NCBI GenBank assembly: GCA_029821455.1 | Contig: JALGTI010000054.1 | Coordinates: 1-12,984 of the forward strand | Direction: 5' to 3' | Length of the DNA: 12,984 nt | From: Candidatus Zipacnadia bacterium | GTDB lineage: Bacteria; Armatimonadota; Zipacnadia; Zipacnadales; Zipacnadaceae | Part shown: in pieces, positions 6,437 to 12,517 of the stretch | Layout: each line of letters starts with the position of its first letter | Position numbering within the stretch: the first letter of the stretch is position 1 | Made by a program: the position numbers and the translations under genes | Notes under the pieces: model-generated | What the model was told of the DNA's origin: nothing | The model's input: only the letters and a program-made list of their open reading frames with translations | Database searches by the model: none

Positions 6437-8007
6437 ACGATCCCGATCAGCCTGAGAAGACACGCAGCAGGTGGCAGGGCGGTGCCATATTCCTGCTATG
6501 CCTGGTCTTGTACGTAATGACTGCCAGTGGCCAGGTCAGATCGTGGGATGCGCGGACGATGTTGGCCTCGGCCAAGGCGCTGGCGACCGCGGGGACCTGG
6601 CAACTCACCCCAGAACAAGCAGAAGGTTTGTGCGGAGTGGTTGAAGTTGAGGGGCGAGGTCTGCAGGCGATCTTTGCGCCAGGTTACCCGCTGACATTGG
6701 TGCCGGCAGTCCGTCTTGGGATAGCGCTAGCGGCCATCTGGGACGCCCCGGTGCCTCGGCGCTTTGTCGTCGAATTCCCCGCCGCCTTTGTCAATGCTGT
6801 GCTTACCTCCCTCACTGTGTTGCTCTTATGGCATTCTCTAATGCTGTTAGCCTTGAGCAGTCGGCGCGCGGCCATTTTTAGCCTCGCTTACGGCCTGGGC
6901 AGTCCTGCATTGGTTTACGCCAAGTGCGCCGGCAGTGCGCCCTTGACGATGCTTTGCGTAGCCACCGCCATTCATGGTCTGATTCTCTGGCGCCGGAGCT
7001 TGCGGTGGGGGTACTGCGCCGAGGCTATCCTGGCCTCGGGGGTCGCGGGATTGACCCGCTACCCGTTTTTCCTTTTGGTCCCAATCATCGCGGTAGCCGC
7101 GTTCTTCAGTGCCCCGCGAGCCAAGAGAAGCGCGGCAACTGCAGTTGTCCTGCTGTGCGCTGGCCTGGTGGGGGCGTTGTTACTGTGGAACAACAGCGCG
7201 CGGTTCGGCAGTCCCTTCACCAGCGGATATTCGCTGTTACTGGGAGGCGCGGTAGCCGCGAATTTTGCGTATTCCCCTCTCGAAGTTCTGGGAGGCATTG
7301 GCATGCTGACAGTCAGTCCCGGCCGGGGCTTGCTCATCTATTGCCCGTTGCTGCTTTGGGCGCTTGTGGCAGTTGTTTCGCCTCGAAAAGAAGCTAAACC
7401 CCTGATCATTGTCCTGGCCGGCACAGTCGCTATCTTCACCGTTATCTTTGGCGCGTATCGGGAACTGATAGTCGGAGGACCGATTTGGGTCGGGGGGTGG
7501 GGCCCACGGTTCGTCATACCCGTCGTGCCGTTGGTAGTGCTGCTGGCGGCGTTAGGTTATGAAAACCTGAAGCAATGGGCTGGCAAGAGGAAAGCACTGC
7601 TTGCATTGGTGATCATCGGCTTCCTGGCCAACGTCCCTGCGATTGTGCTCAACTATCGCCGCGCGGACCGCGAGTTCCGTTTCTTGAAAGCAGAGGGCCG
7701 GCAGATGAGTGAGGCCTGGAGTGTGCGTGGCTCACCGCTAGTGCTGCAGTGGCAGGCGGTCGCACATCTGATTGGCATTGGAGAGTATCCACAGCCACGA
7801 GATCCGATCGCCCAGGGAATCCGTGCGGAGATAGAAAGCGCACCTACGCTGTCGCTGCCGGACTTGTGGTGGGTCTATTACCTAAATAGAGATTCCATAA
7901 ATATGGAGAGGCGCATCGCCGCAGCTACGAGCAACGCTTTGTGCCTGGTCCCGTGCCACTCAATTGCGCGGGCTACACAGTTCCCCGCAGTTCCCGCAGC
8001 TCGTTGA
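6433..8007 (+). CDS. Polytopic membrane protein, GT-C/GT39-like glycosyltransferase candidate
   Basis: The 524-residue protein has about ten hydrophobic segments, roughly at residues 17-32, 84-103, 115-140, 146-162, 170-187, 200-227, 233-252, 290-318, 323-342, 356-374 and 388-406. The first extracytoplasmic loop contains SWDARTM (37-43), where GT-C enzymes place a catalytic Asp. Two further motifs, LTVSPGRGLLIYCPLLLWAL and WGPRFVIPVVPL, are ones I associate with uncharacterised GT39/PMT-like membrane proteins. Such enzymes use polyprenyl-phosphate sugars on the outer side of the inner membrane. Coupling to the GT4 gene through an ATGA overlap supports a shared glycan pathway; substrate and exact family are inference. 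The last 12 codons overlap the 3' end of uvrB on the other strand, and the tail after the last membrane segments (PCHSIARATQF onward) is not recognisable, so the C-terminus may have been extended by loss of an earlier stop. Confidence 0.7.
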   Translation: MNDPDQPEKTRSRWQGGAIFLLCLVLYVMTASGQVRSWDARTMLASAKALATAGTWQLTPEQAEGLCGVVEVEGRGLQAIFAPGYPLTLVPAVRLGIALAAIWDAPVPRRFVVEFPAAFVNAVLTSLTVLLLWHSLMLLALSSRRAAIFSLAYGLGSPALVYAKCAGSAPLTMLCVATAIHGLILWRRSLRWGYCAEAILASGVAGLTRYPFFLLVPIIAVAAFFSAPRAKRSAATAVVLLCAGLVGALLLWNNSARFGSPFTSGYSLLLGGAVAANFAYSPLEVLGGIGMLTVSPGRGLLIYCPLLLWALVAVVSPRKEAKPLIIVLAGTVAIFTVIFGAYRELIVGGPIWVGGWGPRFVIPVVPLVVLLAALGYENLKQWAGKRKALLALVIIGFLANVPAIVLNYRRADREFRFLKAEGRQMSEAWSVRGSPLVLQWQAVAHLIGIGEYPQPRDPIAQGIRAEIESAPTLSLPDLWWVYYLNRDSINMERRIAAATSNALCLVPCHSIARATQFPAVPAAR

Positions 8008-9961
8008 TTTCGTCTCTGATGGCGGCAGCGCGTTCGAACTCCAGGTTCTCGGCGGCCGCCTTCATCTCGAACTCCAGCGCCTCAATAATCTGCGCCAGGT
8101 CGTCTGCGGCTATCTCTTCAGGGACGCCGCTGGGCACAACCTCCTCGACGATGCGCTTCCGACGTTCTGCCTGGGAGCGGATCGTGTCGCGCACCGCCTT
8201 CTGCACCGTCTGGGGGGTGATGTCGTGCTCCTCATTGTAGGCAATCTGCTTCTTGCGGCGGCGCTTGCATTCATCTATCGCGGCCTGCATCGAGGCGGTG
8301 ATGCGGTCGGCATACATAAGCACCTCCCCCTCAACATGACGCGAGGCGCGGCCCATTATCTGTATCAGTGAGGTCTCAGAGCGCAGGAAGCCCTCGCGGT
8401 CGGCATCCAGGATTGCCACGAGTGACACCTCGGGCAGGTCGAGGCCCTCACGCAGCAGGTTGATGCCAACCAGCACATCAAACTCACCTAGGCGCAGACT
8501 CCGCAGCAGTTCGCTACGCTCCAGGGTCTCAATATCCGAGTGTAAATAGTGCACCCGAATGCCGGTCTCCGCCAGGTATTCGGTCAGGTCTTCAGCCATT
8601 CGCTTTGTGAGGGTAGTGACCAGCACCCGCTGCTCCTTATCAACCCGCGCCTTGATCTCGGCGATAAGGTCATCAATCTGGCCCTTGGTCGGCCGCACCG
8701 CCACCGGCGGGTCAACCAGCCCCGTCGGGCGCACGATGAGTTCAACCACCTGCTTTGCATTGCGCAGCTCATACGGTCCCGGCGTGGCCGAAGTATAGAT
8801 GACCTGCTTGCGGCGCTGTTCCCATTCGCTAAAGGTCAGGGGCCGGTTGTCATAAGCTGATGGCAGCCGAAAGCCCCATTCGACCAGACTATCCTTGCGG
8901 GAGCGATCGCCCTCGTACATCGCCCCAAGCTGGGGGATTGTCTGATGCGACTCATCAATGATCATCAGGAAATCGGCGGGGAAGTAGTCCAGCAGCGTAT
9001 AGGGCGGCTCACCAGGCCGGCGGCCGTCCAGGTGACGCGAGTAATTCTCGATGCCCTGGCAGTAGCCAATCTCGCGGATCATCTCCATATCATAACGGGT
9101 GCGCTGCTCCAGGCGCTGTGCCTCCAGCACGCGGCCCTGCTTATCATAGTAGGCCAGGCGCTCTTGCAGCTCCTGCTCGATGCGCCCCAGCGCGCGCTCG
9201 ATGCGCTCGGCTGAGGCGACAAAATGCGTAGCCGGGAAGACCATGAGATGCTCCTTCTCCTCCACTATCTCCCCGGTCAGTTCGTTAAGTACCATTATCT
9301 TTTCAATCTCATCGCCGAACATCTCGATGCGGGTGATAAGGTCACTATCCACCGGATGGATTTCGATGACATCGCCGCGCGCACGGAACTCGCCCCGGTC
9401 CGGTGCGATGTTATTGCGGCTGAACTGCATCTTCACCAGTTGGCGGAGTATCTCATCGCGGTCGAGCGTCTCCCCAACCCTTAGCTGCAGAGAGACCTCC
9501 TCGTACTGCTCCGGCGAACCCAGGCCAAAGATGCAAGAGACAGAGGCGACCACGATGACATCGCGCCTGCTCATCACCGACTGGGTCGTCGCATGCCGCA
9601 GGCGGTCAATCTCATCGTTTATCTGCGCGTCCTTCTCAATGTAAGTGTCTGTCTGCGGCAGGTATGCCTCGGGCTGATAGTAGTCGTAGTAGCTGACAAA
9701 GTATTCCACTGCATTGTTGGGGAAGAATTCCTTGAACTCCGCGCATAGTTGGCCGGCCAACGTCTTGTTGTGAGCGATGACCAGGGTAGGGCGCTGCACC
9801 TGTTCTATAACCTTGGCCATAGTGTAGGTCTTGCCTGAGCCGGTGATGCCGAGCAGCACCTGCTCGCGCAGGCCGGCCTCAATCCCTGCGGCCAGCTTCT
9901 CGATTGCTTCGGGCTGGTCACCCTTGGGAACATATTCGGAAATCACTTCAAACTGGGGCAT
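7973..9961 (-). CDS. uvrB: UvrABC nucleotide excision repair subunit UvrB
   Basis: The 662-residue protein is a full-length UvrB, the damage-verifying helicase-like subunit that receives DNA from UvrA and recruits UvrC. The Walker A motif GITGSGKT is at 38-45. The aromatic beta-hairpin that threads between DNA strands is visible as YYDYYQPEAY (91-100). The Walker B/DESH motif is at 336-339, and helicase motifs V and VI occur in GINLLREGLDLPEV and QIMGRASRH. The C-terminal UVR domain (ENLEFERAAAIRDEINELREL, about 637-657) contacts UvrC. GGAGG at 9967-9971 sits five bases before the ATG, making the start firm. No LexA-type box (CTGT-N8-ACAG) was seen in its upstream region. It is transcribed on its own, divergently from the ArsR-type gene, and its last 35 bases overlap the convergent membrane protein gene. 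Confidence 0.97.
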   Translation of the reverse strand: MPQFEVISEYVPKGDQPEAIEKLAAGIEAGLREQVLLGITGSGKTYTMAKVIEQVQRPTLVIAHNKTLAGQLCAEFKEFFPNNAVEYFVSYYDYYQPEAYLPQTDTYIEKDAQINDEIDRLRHATTQSVMSRRDVIVVASVSCIFGLGSPEQYEEVSLQLRVGETLDRDEILRQLVKMQFSRNNIAPDRGEFRARGDVIEIHPVDSDLITRIEMFGDEIEKIMVLNELTGEIVEEKEHLMVFPATHFVASAERIERALGRIEQELQERLAYYDKQGRVLEAQRLEQRTRYDMEMIREIGYCQGIENYSRHLDGRRPGEPPYTLLDYFPADFLMIIDESHQTIPQLGAMYEGDRSRKDSLVEWGFRLPSAYDNRPLTFSEWEQRRKQVIYTSATPGPYELRNAKQVVELIVRPTGLVDPPVAVRPTKGQIDDLIAEIKARVDKEQRVLVTTLTKRMAEDLTEYLAETGIRVHYLHSDIETLERSELLRSLRLGEFDVLVGINLLREGLDLPEVSLVAILDADREGFLRSETSLIQIMGRASRHVEGEVLMYADRITASMQAAIDECKRRRKKQIAYNEEHDITPQTVQKAVRDTIRSQAERRKRIVEEVVPSGVPEEIAADDLAQIIEALEFEMKAAAENLEFERAAAIRDEINELRELRGTV

Positions 9962-9993
9962 CGGAACCTCCAGCTACCATTATGCTGCGCCAT

Positions 9994-10022
9994 ATTATAC
10001 AACGGGATGCGCAGTCTGACCA
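9994..10022 (-). promoter_or_regulatory. Probable sigma-70-type promoter of uvrB
   Basis: On the minus strand a perfect TATAAT (complement of 9994-9999) lies 32 bases before the uvrB ATG. A partial -35, TGGTCA (complement of 10017-10022, four of six consensus bases), is at the ideal 17-base spacing. This would give a leader of roughly 26 nt carrying the GGAGG ribosome binding site. The prediction is from consensus matching only. Confidence 0.45.
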
Positions 10023-10058
10023 TTCTTGCCCTTCATCAGTCTCTTGCACTTACGCATC

Positions 10059-10084
10059 GCGGGGAGCCCCCGCACCACGGGGCT
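10059..10084. promoter_or_regulatory. Two mutually exclusive short hairpins upstream of the ArsR-type gene
   Basis: GCGGGG (10059-10064) pairs with CCCCGC (10068-10073) around a 3-base loop. Alternatively AGCCCC (10065-10070) pairs with GGGGCT (10079-10084) around eight bases. The two structures share bases and cannot form together. They lie between the uvrB and arsR-type promoters and could be part of a leader switch, a terminator fragment or an operator region. No T-run follows, and no function is claimed. Confidence 0.3.
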
Positions 10085-10110
10085 TGACAGAAGCACTTGT
10101 TTGCTATACG
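10084..10110 (+). promoter_or_regulatory. Possible promoter of the ArsR/AhpD/ferredoxin group
   Basis: A perfect -35 hexamer TTGACA is at 10084-10089. TATACG at 10105-10110 is the best -10 match, at a short 15-base spacing. An alternative -10, CATAAT at 10134-10139, has no matching -35. ArsR-family repressors commonly bind inverted repeats over their own promoters, but no clean palindrome was found here. Confidence 0.3.
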
Positions 10111-10153
10111 GTATCAGGAAATCAGAATACTCTCATAATGCCCCAGCCATATC

Positions 10154-10447
10154 ATGCGCCAGGAAGTGGATGAACATAAAGTCGTGGCCAGCGCCTTCAA
10201 GGCACTCGGGCATGCGACCCGCCTGCGGCTGCTCAAGAGTATGCTGGAGGGGCCACTGTGCGTTCGCGACCTCCAGCATAGCGTGGGCCAGAGCCAGTCA
10301 AACATCTCTCAGCACCTGGCAGTGCTGCGTAACCACGGCCTAGTCATCTCCGAACGCCGAGGGAATATGACCTGCTATCAACTGGCTGATCAGCACATTG
10401 CGGAGCTAATCAGTCTGGCCGAAGAGGTATTCGGTAAGACTACCTGA
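10154..10447 (+). CDS. ArsR/SmtB-family winged-helix transcriptional repressor
   Basis: The 97-residue protein is essentially one winged-helix domain. The first helix region contains FKALGHATRLRLLKSM (15-30), the recognition helix is SQSNISQHLAVLRNHGLV (47-64) and the wing is ISERRGNMTCYQL (65-77). This is the standard ArsR/SmtB arrangement, in which a dimer sits on an operator and leaves it when a ligand or redox change occurs. The classical arsenic/cadmium motif ELCVCDL reads PLCVRDL here, with a single Cys (Cys36), and a second Cys lies in the wing (Cys74). Metal sensing of the classical type is therefore not supported; redox or other ligand sensing is possible. It probably represses itself and the following AhpD-like and ferredoxin genes, starting 20 bases downstream. 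The ATG at 10154 has no obvious ribosome binding site, so the start is moderately certain. Confidence 0.85.
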   Translation: MRQEVDEHKVVASAFKALGHATRLRLLKSMLEGPLCVRDLQHSVGQSQSNISQHLAVLRNHGLVISERRGNMTCYQLADQHIAELISLAEEVFGKTT

Positions 10448-10467
10448 GTAAAGGTGGGAACCACTAG

Positions 10468-10842
10468 GTGAACTCGGACTCTGAGGCGGAGGAATTGTTC
10501 CAGCGGGCAATACAGCGCTTTCGGGAGTTGCAGCGAGAACGACCACAGGAGATTGGCGCGTTCGTCGAATATCTCAAACACGCGCGCGCGGACGGGGCAC
10601 TCTCGGCCAAGACCAAAGAGCTTATGAGTCTGGCCATATCCTTAGCGACCCATTGCATCCCATGTGTGATATGGCACACTAGGATGAGTCTAAAGCGTGG
10701 TGCGAGCAGAAACGAGATCTTGGAGACGGCGCTTGTGGCAATAGGCATGGGTGGCGGCCTGGCATACACGCAGACGATGTATCTGCTTGAGGCATTGGAA
10801 GCCTGGGAGAAGGCATTGGAGGAAGACAATGCGAAGGCGTAA
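10468..10842 (+). CDS. Carboxymuconolactone decarboxylase/AhpD-like protein with CxxC-H active site
   Basis: The 124-residue, mostly helical protein carries the AhpD signature CIPCVIWH (Cys63, Cys66, His70) in the characteristic setting KELMSLAISLATHCIPC. A glycine-rich GMGGGLAY (93-100) and a C-terminal helix follow. In AhpD the two cysteines and the histidine support disulfide reduction or peroxidase activity. True carboxymuconolactone decarboxylases lack the CxxC, so a redox role is favoured over aromatic catabolism. The electron partner is unknown, but the next gene, overlapping by 14 bases, encodes a two-cluster ferredoxin. The GTG start at 10468 has GGTGGG about nine bases upstream. Length is normal for single-domain members. 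It sits 20 bases after the ArsR-type gene and is likely under its control. Confidence 0.85.
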   Translation: MNSDSEAEELFQRAIQRFRELQRERPQEIGAFVEYLKHARADGALSAKTKELMSLAISLATHCIPCVIWHTRMSLKRGASRNEILETALVAIGMGGGLAYTQTMYLLEALEAWEKALEEDNAKA

Positions 10843-11158
10843 TCGAGGGAGAAGACCCCGACAGTATAGTTCGGTGCTAGCGGCAAGGCTGCCGATAGGC
10901 CAGGGGGGTGGTCCAATTGCAACGGGGGGGTGGCCTACCGCTACAGCAGTAAGAGAGGTGGCCCAGGTTGATGCGCAATTGTGTGTCGGCTGTGGGCAAT
11001 GCGTACAGGTATGCCCGACCGGGGCTATTTCCTTAGATGTCGAAGCCAAACCGCGCGTCAACGCCAGCCTCTGTCAAGGCTGCAATGCATGTGCCTCCCA
11101 ATGTCCTACAGCGGCCATTCGAATGGTGCCTGTCCAGCATACTGTAGCAGGTACGTGA
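10829..11158 (+). CDS. Ferredoxin-like protein with two [4Fe-4S] motifs
   Basis: The 109-residue product has an Arg-rich N-terminus, a Gly-rich linker (GQGGGPIATGGW, 24-35) and a C-terminal bacterial-type 2[4Fe-4S] domain. The first cluster motif is CVGCGQCVQVCP (Cys52, 55, 58, 62) and the second is CQGCNACASQCP (Cys82, 85, 88, 92). All eight ligands are present. It would carry low-potential electrons in the cytoplasm. ATG at 10829 is chosen because GGAGGA at 10818-10823 sits five bases upstream; it starts inside the AhpD-like gene, giving a 14-base overlap in a different frame. In-frame starts further upstream would only read antisensically or through AhpD coding sequence. The N-terminal 45 residues do not resemble a family I recognise. 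The neighbour suggests electron delivery to or from the CxxC protein, but this is inference. Confidence 0.85.
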   Translation: MRRRNRGRRPRQYSSVLAARLPIGQGGGPIATGGWPTATAVREVAQVDAQLCVGCGQCVQVCPTGAISLDVEAKPRVNASLCQGCNACASQCPTAAIRMVPVQHTVAGT

Positions 11159-11189
11159 CGAAGATACTAATCTCCATCTTAGTACCTGA

Positions 11190-11208
11190 TTTAGCAGCAA
11201 GCGCTAAA
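11190..11208. other. Short hairpin between ferredoxin and methyltransferase genes
   Basis: TTTAGC at 11190-11195 pairs with GCTAAA at 11203-11208 around seven bases. It is in an A/T-richer gap of 94 bases that may hold the promoter of the next gene. It lacks a T-run, so calling it a terminator is not justified. Confidence 0.25.
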
Positions 11209-11252
11209 TGTTAAGCTTATAGTGCTGGCTTGGCGTAGAGGCGACAACGGAA

Positions 11253-12128
11253 ATGCGAAGGGTGCGAAGCGGTCCGAGCATAGCAGAGTTCTTGCACTAC
11301 TACGTGCTAGTGTTATTGGATAACAAACAACAGACGAAACGGGAACTGATACAGTCGATCAAGGAGGAAAGTGCGGACAATCGCTCCTATCGGCGCAATG
11401 GTGTGTTATGGGTCGCCAGTGAGGAGATGGATAAGGCGCTCCGTGGCCTCGAGCGAGCCGGATTGATTGAAGCGGCCCGGGATGGCAAGTGGCGGATCAG
11501 TGCTGCCGGCCGGCGCATGCGGGCAAAGCATGAAAAGGAACGTGAGGAAGAAACTGACGCCAAGGAGCGGGCCGCAGCCGTACTGGTCGAGTTGATGGGA
11601 CCAGCCAGGTCTGATGACCGTGTCCTGGATGTCGGCACAGGCGAAGGCTTCCTGGCATTCAAGTTAGCAGAGCAGGGCTTTAGCGTACTGGGGATTGACT
11701 CGGGCGCACACGATTATTCTAAGGACAGTATTGAGAAGGCCAAAGAGCGGGCTCGTACGCGCGGGGGCAGGGCGGAGTTCCAAAAGGCGGATGTAACGCA
11801 ACTGACAGAATTGCAATCAACCTTTGACTATGTGGTGAGTAGTCAAGCGGTGCATTGTATGAATGACCAGTGGGCCTGCCTGCGTGCTATTCATAGATTG
11901 CTCAAGCCTGGAGGCCGGTTCCTTTGTGTCGACTTTGCAGTCGGGCTCAAAGGCTTCTTAGCTCATGGGTTCCATGACTTCCTTGCAATCTCGCGTGAAG
12001 AGTGGGAGGAACTCCTACGCCAATGTGGGTTCCAAGGCGTGCAGATCTATGAGATAGATGACTACATGGTAGTCGAAGCGCGAAAAGCGCCCGAGTTCCG
12101 AGATGAACAGCTATATGGAAGTCGTTGA
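11253..12128 (+). CDS. Winged-helix domain fused to class I SAM-dependent methyltransferase
   Basis: The 291-residue protein has two parts. Residues 8-90 look like a winged helix: LLDNKQQTKRELIQSIKEE, then MDKALRGLERAGLIEA and a basic wing DGKWRISAAGRRM. This resembles the N-terminal domain of Mrr-type proteins or a PadR-like regulator. A charged linker (92-107) follows. Residues 115-277 form a class I methyltransferase, with the SAM-binding motif I VLDVGTGEGF (124-133), an acidic motif II VLGIDSG (145-151), a post-motif ADVTQL and the LKPGGRFLCVDF strand (217-228). The arsenite methyltransferase cysteines are not present, so ArsM is not supported despite the nearby ArsR-type gene. Substrate is unknown; the DNA-binding-like domain suggests a regulator that also methylates, or a methyltransferase guided by a nucleic acid or protein partner. 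The ATG at 11253 has only a weak GAGG upstream. Confidence 0.78.
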   Translation: MRRVRSGPSIAEFLHYYVLVLLDNKQQTKRELIQSIKEESADNRSYRRNGVLWVASEEMDKALRGLERAGLIEAARDGKWRISAAGRRMRAKHEKEREEETDAKERAAAVLVELMGPARSDDRVLDVGTGEGFLAFKLAEQGFSVLGIDSGAHDYSKDSIEKAKERARTRGGRAEFQKADVTQLTELQSTFDYVVSSQAVHCMNDQWACLRAIHRLLKPGGRFLCVDFAVGLKGFLAHGFHDFLAISREEWEELLRQCGFQGVQIYEIDDYMVVEARKAPEFRDEQLYGSR

Positions 12129-12161
12129 GGGTCATATTAACGTTGCCAGAAGGACTATGGA

Positions 12162-12374
12162 ATGCCACTGTACGAATATCACTGTGTGAAGTGTGGAGAG
12201 ACATTCGAAAAGCTGGTATCACTGCGGGACCGCACCAAGGCCCCTGCCTGTCCCGAATGCAGCTCAAAGAAGGTGGAACGGTTGGTCTCGTCGTTTGCCG
12301 TAGGTGGGCCCAGCAGCGGGCAAAGCAGCCTGGGGAGTAACTGCCCCACAGGCACCTGTAATCTGGACTATTGA
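12162..12374 (+). CDS. FmdB-family zinc ribbon protein
   Basis: The 70-residue protein starts with MPLYEYHCVKCGETFEKL, the hallmark of the FmdB/CxxC_CxxC_SSSS small zinc ribbon family. The zinc is expected to be held by Cys8, Cys11, Cys30 and Cys33 (CPECSS). The later part is Ser/Gly-rich and ends with an extra pair of cysteines (CPTGTCNLDY; Cys61 and Cys66) that could bind metal or form a disulfide. FmdB was described near formamidase/amidase genes, but the family is broad and its biochemical role is not settled. A ribosome binding site AGAAGGA lies seven bases before the ATG. It starts 33 bases after the methyltransferase and is probably cotranscribed with it. Confidence 0.88.
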   Translation: MPLYEYHCVKCGETFEKLVSLRDRTKAPACPECSSKKVERLVSSFAVGGPSSGQSSLGSNCPTGTCNLDY

Positions 12375-12417
12375 AGCCCTCATTCGCCAGGGGTGCTGAT
12401 TGGTCTTGTGATCTTCT

Positions 12418-12484
12418 GTAAGGGCGTGATTCATCACGCCCACATACGCCAGCAAAGCTCGGGCGCGATGAATCGCGCCCCTAC
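12418..12484. repeat. Nested palindromic repeat, copy 2
   Basis: The left unit (12422-12441) is GGGCGTGA-TTCA-TCACGCCC and the right unit (12461-12480) is GGGCGCGA-TGAA-TCGCGCCC. Both stems are perfect 8-bp pairings with 4-base loops. The units differ by T-A versus C-G at the same stem position, a compensatory change. They are inverted relative to each other, with flanking GTA and TAC (12418-12420, 12482-12484), around a 19-base spacer, so the whole element can also fold as one long hairpin. Copy 1 is at 3620-3686. It lies between the FmdB gene and the uroporphyrinogen-decarboxylase-like gene and could act as a terminator or RNA-stability element. Confidence 0.8.
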
Positions 12485-12517
12485 AAGATTATACTACGCG
12501 CAAAGGAGACTACGAAG

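Noticed and set aside
5819..6463. 214-codon minus-strand frame opposite the GT4 gene
   Set aside because: No family features; it is explained by the codon bias of the glycosyltransferase on the other strand.
11253..12128. Arsenite methyltransferase (ArsM) in an arsenic operon with the ArsR-type gene
   Set aside because: The conserved ArsM cysteines are missing, the repressor lacks the CVC arsenic motif, and no arsenic pump or reductase is present.
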